Source of the DNA: an uncultured Eubacteriales bacterium
GTDB lineage: Bacteria > Bacillota > Clostridia > Christensenellales > Aristaeellaceae
DNA length: 49,557 nucleotides
Assembly (NCBI GenBank): GCA_902777335.1
Contig: CACYTF010000047.1
Location: forward strand, 1-49,557
Direction: 5' to 3'
This document shows positions 42,345 to 49,557 of the stretch, piece after piece (positions within the stretch are counted from its first letter, which is position 1; each line of letters starts with the position of its first letter). The notes below the pieces were generated by a model. It worked only from the letters and a program-made list of their open reading frames with translations, ran no database searches and had not been told where the DNA came from. The translations under genes and the position numbers were made by a program.

Positions 42345-42373
42345 TTGCGTTGTACGGGAAGAAGTGGTATAGT
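42345..42373 (+). promoter_or_regulatory. Promoter of the flavodoxin gene
   Basis: TTGCGT (42345-42350), 17-base spacer, TATAGT (42368-42373), about 55 bases before the ATG. Confidence 0.6.
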
Positions 42374-42429
42374 GGTTTCGGTTCCAATCAGGCCAATAAT
42401 GATGATAAAGGAGTTGCACCAAGTAAAGT

Positions 42430-42867
42430 ATGAATACCGCCATCGTCTATTACTCTCAGCATCACGGCAACACAAAGAAGCTCCTGGATGCCATCGCCGC
42501 CGCGGAAAACGTCGTGCTGATCGACGTGACCGCGAACCCAATCACGGACCTGTCCGCCTTTGACCGCATCGGCTTGGCTTCCGGCATCTACTTTAACGGT
42601 TTCGCAAAGCAACTCCTGGCCTATGCGGATGCCCACCTGCCAGAGGGCAGGGATGTGTTCTTCATCTACACCCACGGCGCGCCGGTTGGCGGTTTTCTGA
42701 AGGGCATCCGTGAGATCACAGGGAAGAAGAAATGCCGGGTGTTGGGCGCCTACCACTGTCTCGGCTTTGACACCTTCGGCCCGTTCCGGCTGGTGGGCGG
42801 CATCGCGAAGGGACACCCTACAGAGGACGAGATTCGGGGCGGGGTGGACTTCTACAGGGGTCTGTGA
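42430..42867 (+). CDS. Flavodoxin family protein
   Basis: 145-residue FMN-binding electron carrier. The N-terminal phosphate loop Tyr-Ser-Gln-His-His-Gly-Asn-Thr-Lys-Lys (about 8-17) and the Tyr-Thr-His-Gly-Ala-Pro segment (about 79-84), where the isoalloxazine ring is bound, are visible. Upstream AAGTAAAGT is a poor ribosome binding site. Partner reductase unknown. Divergent from the small-protein/TOTE operon. Confidence 0.88.
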   Translation: MNTAIVYYSQHHGNTKKLLDAIAAAENVVLIDVTANPITDLSAFDRIGLASGIYFNGFAKQLLAYADAHLPEGRDVFFIYTHGAPVGGFLKGIREITGKKKCRVLGAYHCLGFDTFGPFRLVGGIAKGHPTEDEIRGGVDFYRGL

Positions 42868-42876
42868 AGGAGAAAG

Positions 42877-42984
42877 ATGATCAAAATGCATAAGCCAACT
42901 TTGGATGAACTGTGGTTCAGGGAAAACCTCCTGGCTGATGTGAATACGATGTCATACAATGCCGCCTGGAATACTTCTTTTTGA
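42877..42984 (+). pseudogene. Truncated remnant of a small acetyltransferase-like gene
   Basis: A 35-codon frame with a good start (AAGGAG, 6 bases before ATG 42877). It reads Met-His-Lys-Pro-Thr-Leu-Asp-Glu-Leu-Trp-Phe-Arg-Glu...Met-Ser-Tyr-Asn-Ala, then hits a stop. This opening resembles the N-terminus of a family of ~150-residue GNAT-like proteins (from memory), so it is probably the 5' remnant of a deleted gene. Alternatively it is a real short peptide. Confidence 0.5.
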
Positions 42985-43046
42985 AGAGAATCAACTGAAA
43001 ATGTCCAGTAAGGTCAGATGTGCCGAGAAGGTGAACTGTAACACAT

Positions 43047-43096
43047 AGGGGCTGTGCAGAAAAGTCGTGATATCACTCCTGTTCTGCACAGCCTCT
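43047..43096. terminator. Imperfect hairpin between the remnant and the duplicated fragment
   Basis: AGGGGCTGTGCAGAA (43047-43061) pairs with TTCTGCACAGCCTCT (43082-43096) with one mismatch; 20-base loop; weak T-run after it. Confidence 0.55.
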
Positions 43097-43111
43097 TGTA
43101 CAATGTCTTGC

Positions 43112-43354
43112 TCACTCAGCGTCTGAGAACCGGAAATCACCCGTCATGACTTCCGGCTCGTCCGGGGCGTTGGGCCCGCCGACGCATTCCGGGCAGGGCA
43201 GCTTTCCGTCCTTCACCGCGTCCTCGATGGCCCAGGGGAAGGCGGCGCGCATGCCGGAGCAGTCGATATCCACGTGGAAGTAAAACGGTTGGCTGTGGAT
43301 TTGCATGTATGAGCTTTTATTCCCACTCGCTCCCATCAGCTTCATCCTTAACAA
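43112..43354 (-). pseudogene. Duplicated 3' fragment of the DUF4179-like gene
   Basis: The last ~57 codons match the C-terminus of the protein at 47836-49512: both read His-Val-Asp-Ile-Asp-Cys-x-Gly-Met, then Phe-Pro-Trp-Ala-Ile-Glu-Asp-Ala-Val-Lys-Asp-Gly-Lys-Leu-Pro-Cys-Pro, and the DNA is nearly identical over about 120 bases. The first ~25 codons have no counterpart and no good ribosome binding site exists, so this is a fragment left by duplication or deletion rather than a gene. Confidence 0.75.
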
Positions 43355-43476
43355 ATCCGCTTAGGCGGTTTAGCTCGTGGTATTCACATTATTCGTATTA
43401 CTCTTGAAATACTGGCTATCATGATTTCTGTTGTCATTATGTTGTCACGGTGAAAGCACGGAAACCAGCTGAACGA

Positions 43477-43794
43477 TTACCTCAACTTGTTTTCGAAGTC
43501 CTCCGAGCCATGAAAGATGTTGGTTATCTCCACCCTATCATCTCGAATACGGAACAAAATGAAATAGTTGTGCGCTCTGAAATTGATTCGTTTCAAATCT
43601 CGTCTCTTCAATTCCATGCTGTCCGGTTCGCGTATCGTATCTGCCACTTCTTCCAGGGTTTTTCGTGTCAGTTTATAGTCATTGTAGACACTTTGAACCG
43701 CCTGGGGATTCTTTAGATGATTGCGGATATATGCCAGCTTACCTCTTAAATCTTCCTGAGCCTGTTTGGTTATTACAGCCTTATACTTTTTCAT
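43477..43794 (-). CDS. RelE/ParE family toxin
   Basis: 105-residue RelE/ParE-superfamily toxin. The N-terminus Tyr-Lys-Ala-Val-Ile-Thr-Lys-Gln-Ala-Gln-Glu-Asp-Leu-Arg, a helical hairpin, then Arg-Ile-Asn-Phe-Arg-Ala-His-Asn-Tyr-Phe-Ile-Leu-Phe-Arg-Ile and the C-terminal Ile-Phe-His-Gly-Ser-Glu-Asp match ParE-type plasmid-stabilisation proteins. The target (gyrase or mRNA) cannot be decided. Its ATG overlaps the antitoxin stop (ATGA). Confidence 0.88.
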   Translation of the reverse strand: MKKYKAVITKQAQEDLRGKLAYIRNHLKNPQAVQSVYNDYKLTRKTLEEVADTIREPDSMELKRRDLKRINFRAHNYFILFRIRDDRVEITNIFHGSEDFENKLR

Positions 43795-44078
43795 ACCAAA
43801 CCAAACTCCGCCGCCAATTCACTCTCAAAAGCGTATGCGTCCACAAATACTCCATTGTTTGCCTGAGCAAGCGATAGATCAATACGCTCAAGCAACTCAC
43901 TTTCCGTCAGCTGAGGAAAAGCAACCTCTTCGATACTCGCCTTGGCATGACTGGTTATGATCGAATTGATCACAACTTCAACGGCGGATCGTTCTTCGCT
44001 ACTCATGTCTCCCCACACTGTCCTCAAGCGATTTATCAACTCATCGCGCTTGTTCAAATCCGTGATTGCCATAGCCAT
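43791..44078 (-). CDS. Antitoxin of the RelE/ParE module
   Basis: 95 residues, helical and acidic in the C-terminal half (Gln-Leu-Thr-Glu-Ser-Glu-Leu-Leu-Glu-Arg-Ile), ending in a segment (Glu-Ser-Glu-Leu-Ala-Ala-Glu-Phe) suited to wrap a toxin. No standard DNA-binding domain is obvious; identification is mainly by position and 4-base overlap with the toxin. ATG 44078 with AGAGGTGA upstream is preferred over the GTG at 44087. A consensus-like promoter lies at 44141-44169. Confidence 0.75.
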   Translation of the reverse strand: MAMAITDLNKRDELINRLRTVWGDMSSEERSAVEVVINSIITSHAKASIEEVAFPQLTESELLERIDLSLAQANNGVFVDAYAFESELAAEFGLV

Positions 44079-44140
44079 GAGCGTCACCTCTGTCTAATTG
44101 ATCTATTTTTTCTCGTTTGACTTTCTTATTATCTGATCCC

Positions 44141-44169
44141 ATTATAGCCTACAACGGTACAAATTGCAA
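44141..44169 (-). promoter_or_regulatory. Promoter of the RelE/ParE module
   Basis: On the minus strand TTGCAA (44169-44164), 17-base spacer, TATAAT (44146-44141). Confidence 0.75.
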
Positions 44170-44200
44170 GCTTAGAATCAGCTCAAGTCCACAAATAGCA

Positions 44201-45460
44201 TCAGGTTATAATAATCCTATGGTTTTGCCTCGCTGATTTTTCATAGAATTCCAGTTTCGAGGTAATGTATCTAACTGCCTCCTCTGAAGCCCTGCCCGTT
44301 TCATGCGTCCCGTAGTACTCAAGAATTTCCCGGCAGTTCTCCCGCGCCTTTTCCGCGGTCGTCTGGCGTATCAGTGTATCCAGCTCTGAAGGCGTCCTTG
44401 CGCACCAGTACGGTGTGTCCAACGGGTTGACATAGAGCTCCCGGCTGTACCGGGTGTATTCATCGATGTCCGCGACATAAAGCCATATGGGCTTTCCACG
44501 CAGCGCAAAGTCCCCTGCAGTGCAGGAATAATCCGAGATCAACGCATCGGTAACCCGGAGCAGTTCCGCCATCTCAGGATAATCTGTCACATCCATGAGT
44601 TGCGGGGATATGGGGATTTGATCCATGTTCAGCCCCAGAGACAGGTAATGCGCTCTGTACAGGCATACCCAGCGTTCTCGCGTGGTCTGCTCCAGAACAT
44701 CAAGCACGTGACCGATGTCCAGCTTGACGGTCTCCCGCGAGCCCTCCCTTCGGTTTAAGTCCCGGTAGGTCGGCGCGAAGAGGAGAATCTTCGTTTCGGC
44801 TTCGATGCCGAGACCCCTTCGGATGCGCTCCTCGTCCGCTGGATCGTCGCGCACCAGAATGTCATTGCGTGGCAATCCGACATCCAGATACGGTCCCTTG
44901 AAGTGCGCGGCCATACGCAGAAAACGCTTGTTGAAATCCGATCCAACCGTAACCACCGACGCATGAGCTTCCACCAATCGATTGTACAGTCGATCCTTCT
45001 TCAAGAATCCACCGCTCTTCAGGCTGCGATCATGGTGCGGCGAGAAGAGATATACCTGTTCGCGCCCCAGCCGGAGCCAGTCCGGCTTCTGCCAGTTGTC
45101 CACGATAACTCTCGCGCGGCCCAGAAAGAAATTCGACATGGGCGTCTTCCATTCCACACAACGAACGTAGTCGGGAATCGCGTACTTCGCCTTTGCCGCC
45201 TCGACATCCTTGAACAGCCAGACTATGAATGTCTGTGGGCGCATCTTGTGCAGCGCTTCAGAGATGTACTTAGGATTGTCGTTGTAGGCGCGCATGTTGT
45301 ACGAGCTGAACACCACCAGGTCGTTGTCGATACCCCATTGCTTCCGATTGTCCCGCAGGGCGCGGTTCGTCCGTCGCTCAAACCACTGCGAGAAGATGCG
45401 ATAGAGGTGCTTATGCCGCTTGCAGTACAAGCGAAACGCCTGTTTCTGTTTATTTAGCAT
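44201..45460 (-). CDS. CDP-glycerol/polyol glycerophosphotransferase family protein (TagB/TagF-like)
   Basis: 419-residue membrane-associated GT-B enzyme of the Glyphos_transf family, which transfers polyol-phosphate from a CDP-activated donor to a growing teichoic-acid-type polymer. Family marks: Trp-Lys-Thr-Pro-Met-Ser...Val-Asp-Asn-Trp, Gly-Leu-Pro-Arg-Asn-Asp, Leu-Phe-Ala-Pro-Thr-Tyr-Arg-Asp, Tyr-Arg-Ala-His-Tyr, Val-Thr-Asp-Tyr-Pro-Glu-Met and Ile-Ser-Asp-Tyr-Ser-Cys-Thr-Ala-Gly-Asp-Phe-Ala. The N-terminus is basic. ATG 45460 overlaps the kinase stop (TGATG), GGAGGGG upstream. Third gene of a three-gene cassette that should make and use a CDP-polyol. Which polyol is unknown. Confidence 0.92.
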   Translation of the reverse strand: MLNKQKQAFRLYCKRHKHLYRIFSQWFERRTNRALRDNRKQWGIDNDLVVFSSYNMRAYNDNPKYISEALHKMRPQTFIVWLFKDVEAAKAKYAIPDYVRCVEWKTPMSNFFLGRARVIVDNWQKPDWLRLGREQVYLFSPHHDRSLKSGGFLKKDRLYNRLVEAHASVVTVGSDFNKRFLRMAAHFKGPYLDVGLPRNDILVRDDPADEERIRRGLGIEAETKILLFAPTYRDLNRREGSRETVKLDIGHVLDVLEQTTRERWVCLYRAHYLSLGLNMDQIPISPQLMDVTDYPEMAELLRVTDALISDYSCTAGDFALRGKPIWLYVADIDEYTRYSRELYVNPLDTPYWCARTPSELDTLIRQTTAEKARENCREILEYYGTHETGRASEEAVRYITSKLEFYEKSARQNHRIIIT

Positions 45461-47001
45461 CAAACCCCTCCATTTCGTACCTTCGCAAGTGCCGGAAACG
45501 CTCGGTTGCCAAGATCCTCAACACAGTTCTGCCACGCTTCGTAGCTTTCACGGTAAGGCCCGGCGTTGTCCATATTTGGCTCATAGCGATGCTTTATGTG
45601 GGTCATACCGCATACTGCGTCCTTTAAGCTCGGATACAGCCCCGCGCCACAGGCAGCGATCATGACCGCTCCGAGGGCACTGGCCTCCTGGGAAGCGATG
45701 GTCTCCACGGGACAACCGTACACGTCCGCTTGCATCTGGTTCCACAGCCCGGAGCGAGCTGCGCCTCCAAGTAATCGTATGGAAGCAAACGTTTGCCCGC
45801 TCTCCTCCAGAACCTGGCGCATCTCGTAGCATATTCCTTCCAACGCGGCGCGCACCAACGCCGGGCGCTTCGTGCTCAGGGATGTGCCGATCCACCCGCC
45901 GCGGATCGATTCATCCGCCTTCGGATAGGCGCTGCCTGCCATCAGCGGCAGAAAACAGACACCGTTCGAACCAATGGGAATGCCAGCTGCTTCTATATCC
46001 ATCCGTTGGTAGATATCATTGCGGTTCAAGTCCTCTGAGGGATACAGCATATCCCGTACCCATCTGAACGCGGAAGCCGCGACCCTTACGCCAATCTCAC
46101 TGACGTATCCCCCGCTCGGAAAGTGTATGACAGGATAGCGGCCCAGGGGATCGGGAATCGGTACATCAGAATACATCATGATGACGCCGGCGGTCCCCAT
46201 GCACATCGTCCCTGTTTCTGGAGAGCCATAGTTTCCCGCGCCGAGAGCCGCGCAGCATTGATCCACCGCCCCTTGATAGATCGGTGTGCCTGCCTTCAAT
46301 CCTGTCCTTTCCGCTACATCCAGCGTCACCTTGCCAACCTGTTCTCCGGGAGCGCAGAATCGGGGAAAGAAGTCGGTATTCAGGTCAAAAACTTCGACCA
46401 ATTCAGGATCGATCTCCAGAGTCGCACTGTCATGGGAAAGCCACCAACCGCCATCCGTTGGGTCGATCGTCACTTTTTCCACACCGAGCGCTCTTAGCAA
46501 TATGGCTTGCGGGTTGACCAGCTTGTGGATATCCCCGTACAGGGCTGGTTCATGTTTGCGCAGCCACAGAAGCTTTGCGCCCGCCGATAGCGCGTTCAGT
46601 GGGCGGAAGGTGCGCCTGTAAAGCTCCGCCTCTGTCATGCCGTGCTCAGCCAGGCGCTGGCGGATCCAGGGGAACATCTCTATGCCGCGCATATCCTGCC
46701 AGAGGATGATGTTCGTCAGATAATTACCCTGCCTGTCCACCGCCGCAAAGGTCGTCTGCGTACCGGTGGTAGTTATTCCCGCAATTCGCACCGCATCGAC
46801 GTTACCCTTGACAATCGCGCCGCGCACTGCGTTCAGCGCGGCTTCAACGAGCTGAACAGGGTCCTGCTCCGCATGGCCGTCCGGCGTATACAGGGTCAGC
46901 GTTTCCCGGTAATCCTCGCTGACAACATTTCCCTTCACATCAAATATGACGCAGCGCACGCCGCCTGTTCCGGCGTCAATCGCCGCGAGATAATCATTCA
47001 T
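45460..47001 (-). CDS. FGGY family carbohydrate/polyol kinase
   Basis: 513-residue sugar or polyol kinase with the ribonuclease-H-like ATPase fold. Asp-Ala-Gly-Thr-Gly-Gly-Val-Arg (about 9-16) is the N-terminal phosphate loop, Trp-Gln-Asp-Met-Arg (about 101) the substrate region, Gly-Ala-Val-Asp-Gln-Cys-Cys (about 245) the catalytic Asp region, Gly-Thr-Ala-Gly-Val and Leu-Gly-Gly-Ala-Ala-Arg-Ser the C-terminal ATP site. Overall it looks nearest to LsrK/xylulokinase-like members. It overlaps both neighbours (4 and 1 bases), so it is translationally coupled to a cytidylyltransferase and a polyol-phosphate transferase. I infer it phosphorylates the polyol or pentitol that the other two activate and polymerise. 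Confidence 0.92.
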   Translation of the reverse strand: MNDYLAAIDAGTGGVRCVIFDVKGNVVSEDYRETLTLYTPDGHAEQDPVQLVEAALNAVRGAIVKGNVDAVRIAGITTTGTQTTFAAVDRQGNYLTNIILWQDMRGIEMFPWIRQRLAEHGMTEAELYRRTFRPLNALSAGAKLLWLRKHEPALYGDIHKLVNPQAILLRALGVEKVTIDPTDGGWWLSHDSATLEIDPELVEVFDLNTDFFPRFCAPGEQVGKVTLDVAERTGLKAGTPIYQGAVDQCCAALGAGNYGSPETGTMCMGTAGVIMMYSDVPIPDPLGRYPVIHFPSGGYVSEIGVRVAASAFRWVRDMLYPSEDLNRNDIYQRMDIEAAGIPIGSNGVCFLPLMAGSAYPKADESIRGGWIGTSLSTKRPALVRAALEGICYEMRQVLEESGQTFASIRLLGGAARSGLWNQMQADVYGCPVETIASQEASALGAVMIAACGAGLYPSLKDAVCGMTHIKHRYEPNMDNAGPYRESYEAWQNCVEDLGNRAFPALAKVRNGGV

Positions 47002-47720
47002 GGTTGATCTCCTCTTTTCCGTCGCAATAACAGATAGCCTTCGAATAAATCCCGGTCGTGGGGCGTCGTGATCTTCATGCGTCCCACCTCAGAGCCGCGA
47101 ACATACCAAGCCTTGCGTCCGTCTGCCAGCCAGAGGCTGAGCGTGCTGTCGGCATCGGTAAGGACACGGCCTCCCGCAGTCAAACGCTGATACAGCTTGA
47201 AAACGTCTGCGTATCGAAACGCCCACGGCGCATTCAGTTCAATATACTTTTCCTTCGGCGCGTCCCGGTCGGTCCAGCCATCGTTGCCGCTCTGCGCCAT
47301 GCAGATGCGAATGGGATGCATGGTGAAGCAGCAACCCTTTTCCTCGCACATCGCAATGGAGGAGGCGATGTCTTCAGGGGATACCAGGGGGCTGACACCC
47401 ACATGCACAACGATGATATCGTCATCATTCAGGCTTTGTCTCAATGCAAGGACAGCGTTCCGGAAAGATTCGGGGCGCGTGCTCCCGCCCTCTGTAATCC
47501 ATCGAAGCTTATCGATCCTGTAGTCGCGGACAATCTCAATAATACGATCCTTATGCTCCGGCTGGCAGACGATCTGAATCGCGTCTATTTCCGATGAATT
47601 CTGGAACGTTTCCAGCGTATAGGCGAGTATGGGCTTTTCAAGTACCTCGACGAATTGCTTGGGCACATCCATACCGAATCGCTTCCCCTGCCCGGCGGCA
47701 AGTATGGTTGCAACGTTCAT
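46998..47720 (-). CDS. IspD/TarI-like cytidylyltransferase
   Basis: 240-residue nucleotidyltransferase. The N-terminal CTP-binding loop Leu-Ala-Ala-Gly-Gln-Gly-Lys-Arg-Phe-Gly and Pro-Lys-Gln-Phe are intact, and the C-terminal Met-Lys-Ile-Thr-Thr-Pro-His-Asp keeps the conserved Lys. The usual Val-His-Asp-Ala-Val/Ala-Arg-Pro motif reads Val-His-Val-Gly-Val-Ser-Pro, losing the Asp and Arg. Context (polyol kinase plus polyol-phosphate transferase) fits CTP activation of a polyol phosphate better than isoprenoid synthesis. ATG 47720 with AGGAG 8 bases upstream; longer frames lack a binding site. First gene of the cassette; no clear promoter separates it from the upstream terminator. Confidence 0.88.
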   Translation of the reverse strand: MNVATILAAGQGKRFGMDVPKQFVEVLEKPILAYTLETFQNSSEIDAIQIVCQPEHKDRIIEIVRDYRIDKLRWITEGGSTRPESFRNAVLALRQSLNDDDIIVVHVGVSPLVSPEDIASSIAMCEEKGCCFTMHPIRICMAQSGNDGWTDRDAPKEKYIELNAPWAFRYADVFKLYQRLTAGGRVLTDADSTLSLWLADGRKAWYVRGSEVGRMKITTPHDRDLFEGYLLLRRKRGDQP

Positions 47721-47757
47721 TTTGTTCTCCTCACTTCTGAAAGAAGCTGCAATAAAA

Positions 47758-47810
47758 GGGCGGTCCCCGTTGCCTTCTGTGATGCGTTCAGGAGACAATG
47801 AGGACCGTCC
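47758..47810 (-). terminator. Terminator of the DUF4179-like gene
   Basis: On the minus strand GGACGGTCCTCATTG pairs with CAACGGGGACCGCCC (two G-U, one mismatch, 23-base loop), followed by TTTTATT. The GGACGGTCC core resembles the REP-like family at 1487. Confidence 0.6.
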
Positions 47811-47835
47811 GTGATCATGCTATGGGAATTGCCGG

Positions 47836-49512
47836 TCAATCATCGTCGGGAAAGTAGAATTCGTTATTCATGATATCCACCTTTTCAGGCGCATTGGGTC
47901 CGCCGACACAGTCCGGGCAGGGCAGCTTTCCGTCCTTCACCGCGTCCTCGATGGCCCAGGGGAAGGCGTTTCGCATGCCGAAGCAGTCGATATCGACATG
48001 ATAGTATTTGCCGCGCTCTGTAGCGTATACGGTGACGGTGGGGTCGCCCGCCTTCCAGTTCGCGGCGGTGACCTGTCGCTCCATCCGCGTCACGACCTCG
48101 CCGTTCATGAAGCGGTCAAAAGCAGCCTGTTCCTCCGGAGAGAGAGTCTGAATTGGCTCAGCTATAGTTTGCGCAGGTCTGAGAATGGGCGTCAGCTCGA
48201 CGGCCCAGTCCTTCAGGTAATCGTAGACGGGTTGGTCATGGTCGTCGTAGTGCATTCTGTAAGGCATCAATACCAACTTTTCCAGCCCTTCCAGCGGGAT
48301 GATGCTGTCAATATCGAGGCCGAACCCATAGCTTGCTCTGTCGTCAGGTGAGAGCCCGTAGCCCGCGCTGCCAGACCATCCCTCCTCCAGCGCCAGCATG
48401 CTGCCGTCGGGGCGGAAGAGGCACCAGCTGTAACCGTTCCCATTATCATCCTCCATCGGGGAGACGACGCTGTAAGCCAGGCGCATACCCTCCTCCTCAG
48501 TCATGCCCGCCGGGGCGGTCACACGCAGGCGAATGCTCGCTCCCAGGTGGGTCATGTGGAAGTCCAGGATATTGACCTCGCAGCCGTTCATTTCAAACTC
48601 CGTTTCCTCGACGCCATCGTAGACTACCTGCGCAAGCCGCGAGGCGTCCAGCGCCATACGCGCATCCCTGCGAGCGGCATACTCAATCCCCTTCACATCT
48701 GAAAGCTCCTCCGCTGTCAGGATGCCATCCTCACCTGCTGCGTCAGCGATGGCTCGAAGCGCCTCCGACTCAGATTCCGGGATCTCCATCCTCTCAACGT
48801 ACTCCTGGAGAGAATCATCCTTCTGACCAATTCCCAGATCAACGGTAGGTACGGCAGCCTTGAAACGGGTGCCGAAGCCGCTCTCGTTGTTGGTGAATGA
48901 GACATCAGTCCTGAAGAATTCTGCCCGCAGAAAAAGCGCGTTCGCGGCCTTTTGGCGCAGCGCTGGATTCACCTTGAAGGTAAGCAGCTGTCCACAGTTC
49001 ACGGGCTGTGTGCCGCCCATGGGGATGGCTGTCTGGGACCTGTCGTCGAAGAAGACACTGGTCTCCCAGCCTGTGGTATGGAATACCATCGGCTCGCCAT
49101 TCAAAAGTGGCCTATACAGCGCCAGCAGGTAGCGGTTGCCGTCATCGGGCACGCTCGCTGTGTAGGTGAAGTAGAGCTTGTCATCCTCCCAAATGATTTC
49201 GTCGATGGACAGCGCGAAGCCGTCTGCTTCGCCGCCTGTCGCGGGTACGTGCACCTCCTGCACCAGCGCGGCCACCTCGTCCGCGCCGCCTTGAGTCAGC
49301 GCCTGCTTGAACCGCGCGTTTCCCAGCGCCACCGCCACGGCCACCGCGGTTGTCGCCAGTATTGCGATCAGCGCGGCGATCCATGCGATTCTCAGCTTGC
49401 GATTATGATATATATGCTTCATATCCCTTTCCTCCAGCCCGCCGAGCGTCTTCTCCAAGCGGTCATGGAACCCCTTCGGAGTCTGGGGAAACGGGTCCTT
49501 CCAACGTTTCAT
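47836..49512 (-). CDS. Membrane-anchored DUF4179-like putative anti-sigma protein with C-terminal Cys motif
   Basis: 558 residues: short cytosolic N-terminus (about 1-42), one membrane helix (about 43-65), then about 490 residues outside. The early extracellular part resembles DUF4179 proteins, which are commonly encoded just after an ECF sigma factor and thought to restrain it. Residues about 515-545 contain Tyr-Tyr-His-Val-Asp-Ile-Asp-Cys-x-Gly-Met and Pro-Cys-Pro-Asp-Cys: a His/Cys pattern like the small metal-binding modules found at the ends of many Bacillota surface proteins. GGAGG lies before the ATG at 49512, which overlaps the upstream stop (ATGA). A copy of its 3' end lies at 43112. 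Confidence 0.8.
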   Translation of the reverse strand: MKRWKDPFPQTPKGFHDRLEKTLGGLEERDMKHIYHNRKLRIAWIAALIAILATTAVAVAVALGNARFKQALTQGGADEVAALVQEVHVPATGGEADGFALSIDEIIWEDDKLYFTYTASVPDDGNRYLLALYRPLLNGEPMVFHTTGWETSVFFDDRSQTAIPMGGTQPVNCGQLLTFKVNPALRQKAANALFLRAEFFRTDVSFTNNESGFGTRFKAAVPTVDLGIGQKDDSLQEYVERMEIPESESEALRAIADAAGEDGILTAEELSDVKGIEYAARRDARMALDASRLAQVVYDGVEETEFEMNGCEVNILDFHMTHLGASIRLRVTAPAGMTEEEGMRLAYSVVSPMEDDNGNGYSWCLFRPDGSMLALEEGWSGSAGYGLSPDDRASYGFGLDIDSIIPLEGLEKLVLMPYRMHYDDHDQPVYDYLKDWAVELTPILRPAQTIAEPIQTLSPEEQAAFDRFMNGEVVTRMERQVTAANWKAGDPTVTVYATERGKYYHVDIDCFGMRNAFPWAIEDAVKDGKLPCPDCVGGPNAPEKVDIMNNEFYFPDDD

Positions 49513-49557
49513 GCGCGGGCCTCCTCTCGATTCAATGATTGTTTGAGCAGTTCGCGT
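49509..49557 (-). CDS. Probable ECF sigma factor, 3' end only
   Basis: Only the last 15 codons are in the window (Arg-Glu-Leu-Leu-Lys-Gln-Ser-Leu-Asn-Arg-Glu-Glu-Ala-Arg-Ala, stop at 49509). The Arg-Glu-Leu-Leu ending and the 4-base overlap with a DUF4179-like anti-sigma gene fit the C-terminus of a sigma-70 ECF factor. Identity is mainly from context. Confidence 0.45.
   Translation of the reverse strand, partial: RELLKQSLNREEARA

Noticed and set aside
42868..43110. Intact acetyltransferase gene after the flavodoxin
   Set aside because: Only a 35-codon start-like piece is present before a stop; no GNAT motif A in any frame downstream.
46998..47720. IspD of the MEP isoprenoid pathway
   Set aside because: No other MEP gene nearby, the Asp/Arg motif is altered, and coupling to a polyol kinase and teichoic-type transferase points elsewhere.

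Overview
The window reads as a high-GC, spore-forming member of the Clostridia (Bacillota), probably an uncultured gut or rumen lineage. The evidence is an intact pro-sigma-K gene, the L21-Prp-L27 block with a Prp-cleavable L27 extension, RNase J with a YlbF protein, ThiI without a rhodanese domain, a THF riboswitch upstream of folT, and abundant GGAGG ribosome binding sites. Genus and species cannot be assigned from the sequence.

Layout. 1-1.4 kb: 3' part of a Cna-B-repeat surface protein, frameshifted inside a Thr-Pro-Glu repeat. 1.4-3.65 kb: a repeat nest (palindromic REP-like units, a TCATTGCGAG-type dispersed repeat, heptanucleotide repeats) interrupted by a decayed IS4-family element. 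3.65-14.5 kb: housekeeping genes mostly on one strand (pth, mfd, a Nudix-GNAT fusion, two more acetyltransferases, a YgiQ radical SAM protein, a TetR regulator, a secreted amidase, an AadA-like nucleotidyltransferase). 14.6-18.5 kb: L21 leader, rplU, prp, rpmA, then an EAL protein with a degenerate GGDEF domain. 18.5-23 kb: tRNA-Ala, a RelB/YoeB module, a membrane protein, the THF riboswitch with an enlarged FolT, and a zinc-ribbon surface protein. 23-36 kb: cysteine desulfurase and thiI, an MntA/HepT module, a broken MrfA-type helicase, an acyltransferase, trxA, rnj, ylbF, mltG, sigK, a highly diverged DprA-like protein and dapA. 37-49.6 kb: a more accessory region with less uniform codon use: recQ facing a 945-residue primase-helicase-PLD fusion of the TOTE type with a 56-residue gene upstream, a flavodoxin, gene remnants, a ParE/RelE module, a three-gene kinase-cytidylyltransferase-polyol-phosphate-transferase cassette, and a membrane-anchored putative anti-sigma protein that overlaps the end of a probable ECF sigma gene.

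How the genes work together. Pth/Mfd/Prp/L21/L27/RNase J/YlbF serve translation, RNA decay and repair. The desulfurase and ThiI supply s4U in tRNA. SigK belongs to the mother-cell programme. The cassette at 44.2-47.7 kb looks like a compact route from a free polyol to a CDP-polyol and then to a teichoic-acid-like surface polymer. RecQ and the TOTE-type protein form the best candidate for a nucleic-acid conflict system.

The most unusual non-coding feature is a family of heptanucleotide repeat arrays (several are GGGNNNN, with up to 12 G-runs in exact 7-base register) that lie on gene boundaries and sometimes contain the stop codon or supply the ribosome binding site. A 10-bp stem that sequesters the dapA ribosome binding site, and a strong preference for ATA CTG over ATC CTG for Ile-Leu, are also worth testing. 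Several genes (surface protein, transposase, MrfA) carry frameshifts or internal deletions; some could be assembly errors in GC-rich or repetitive DNA.
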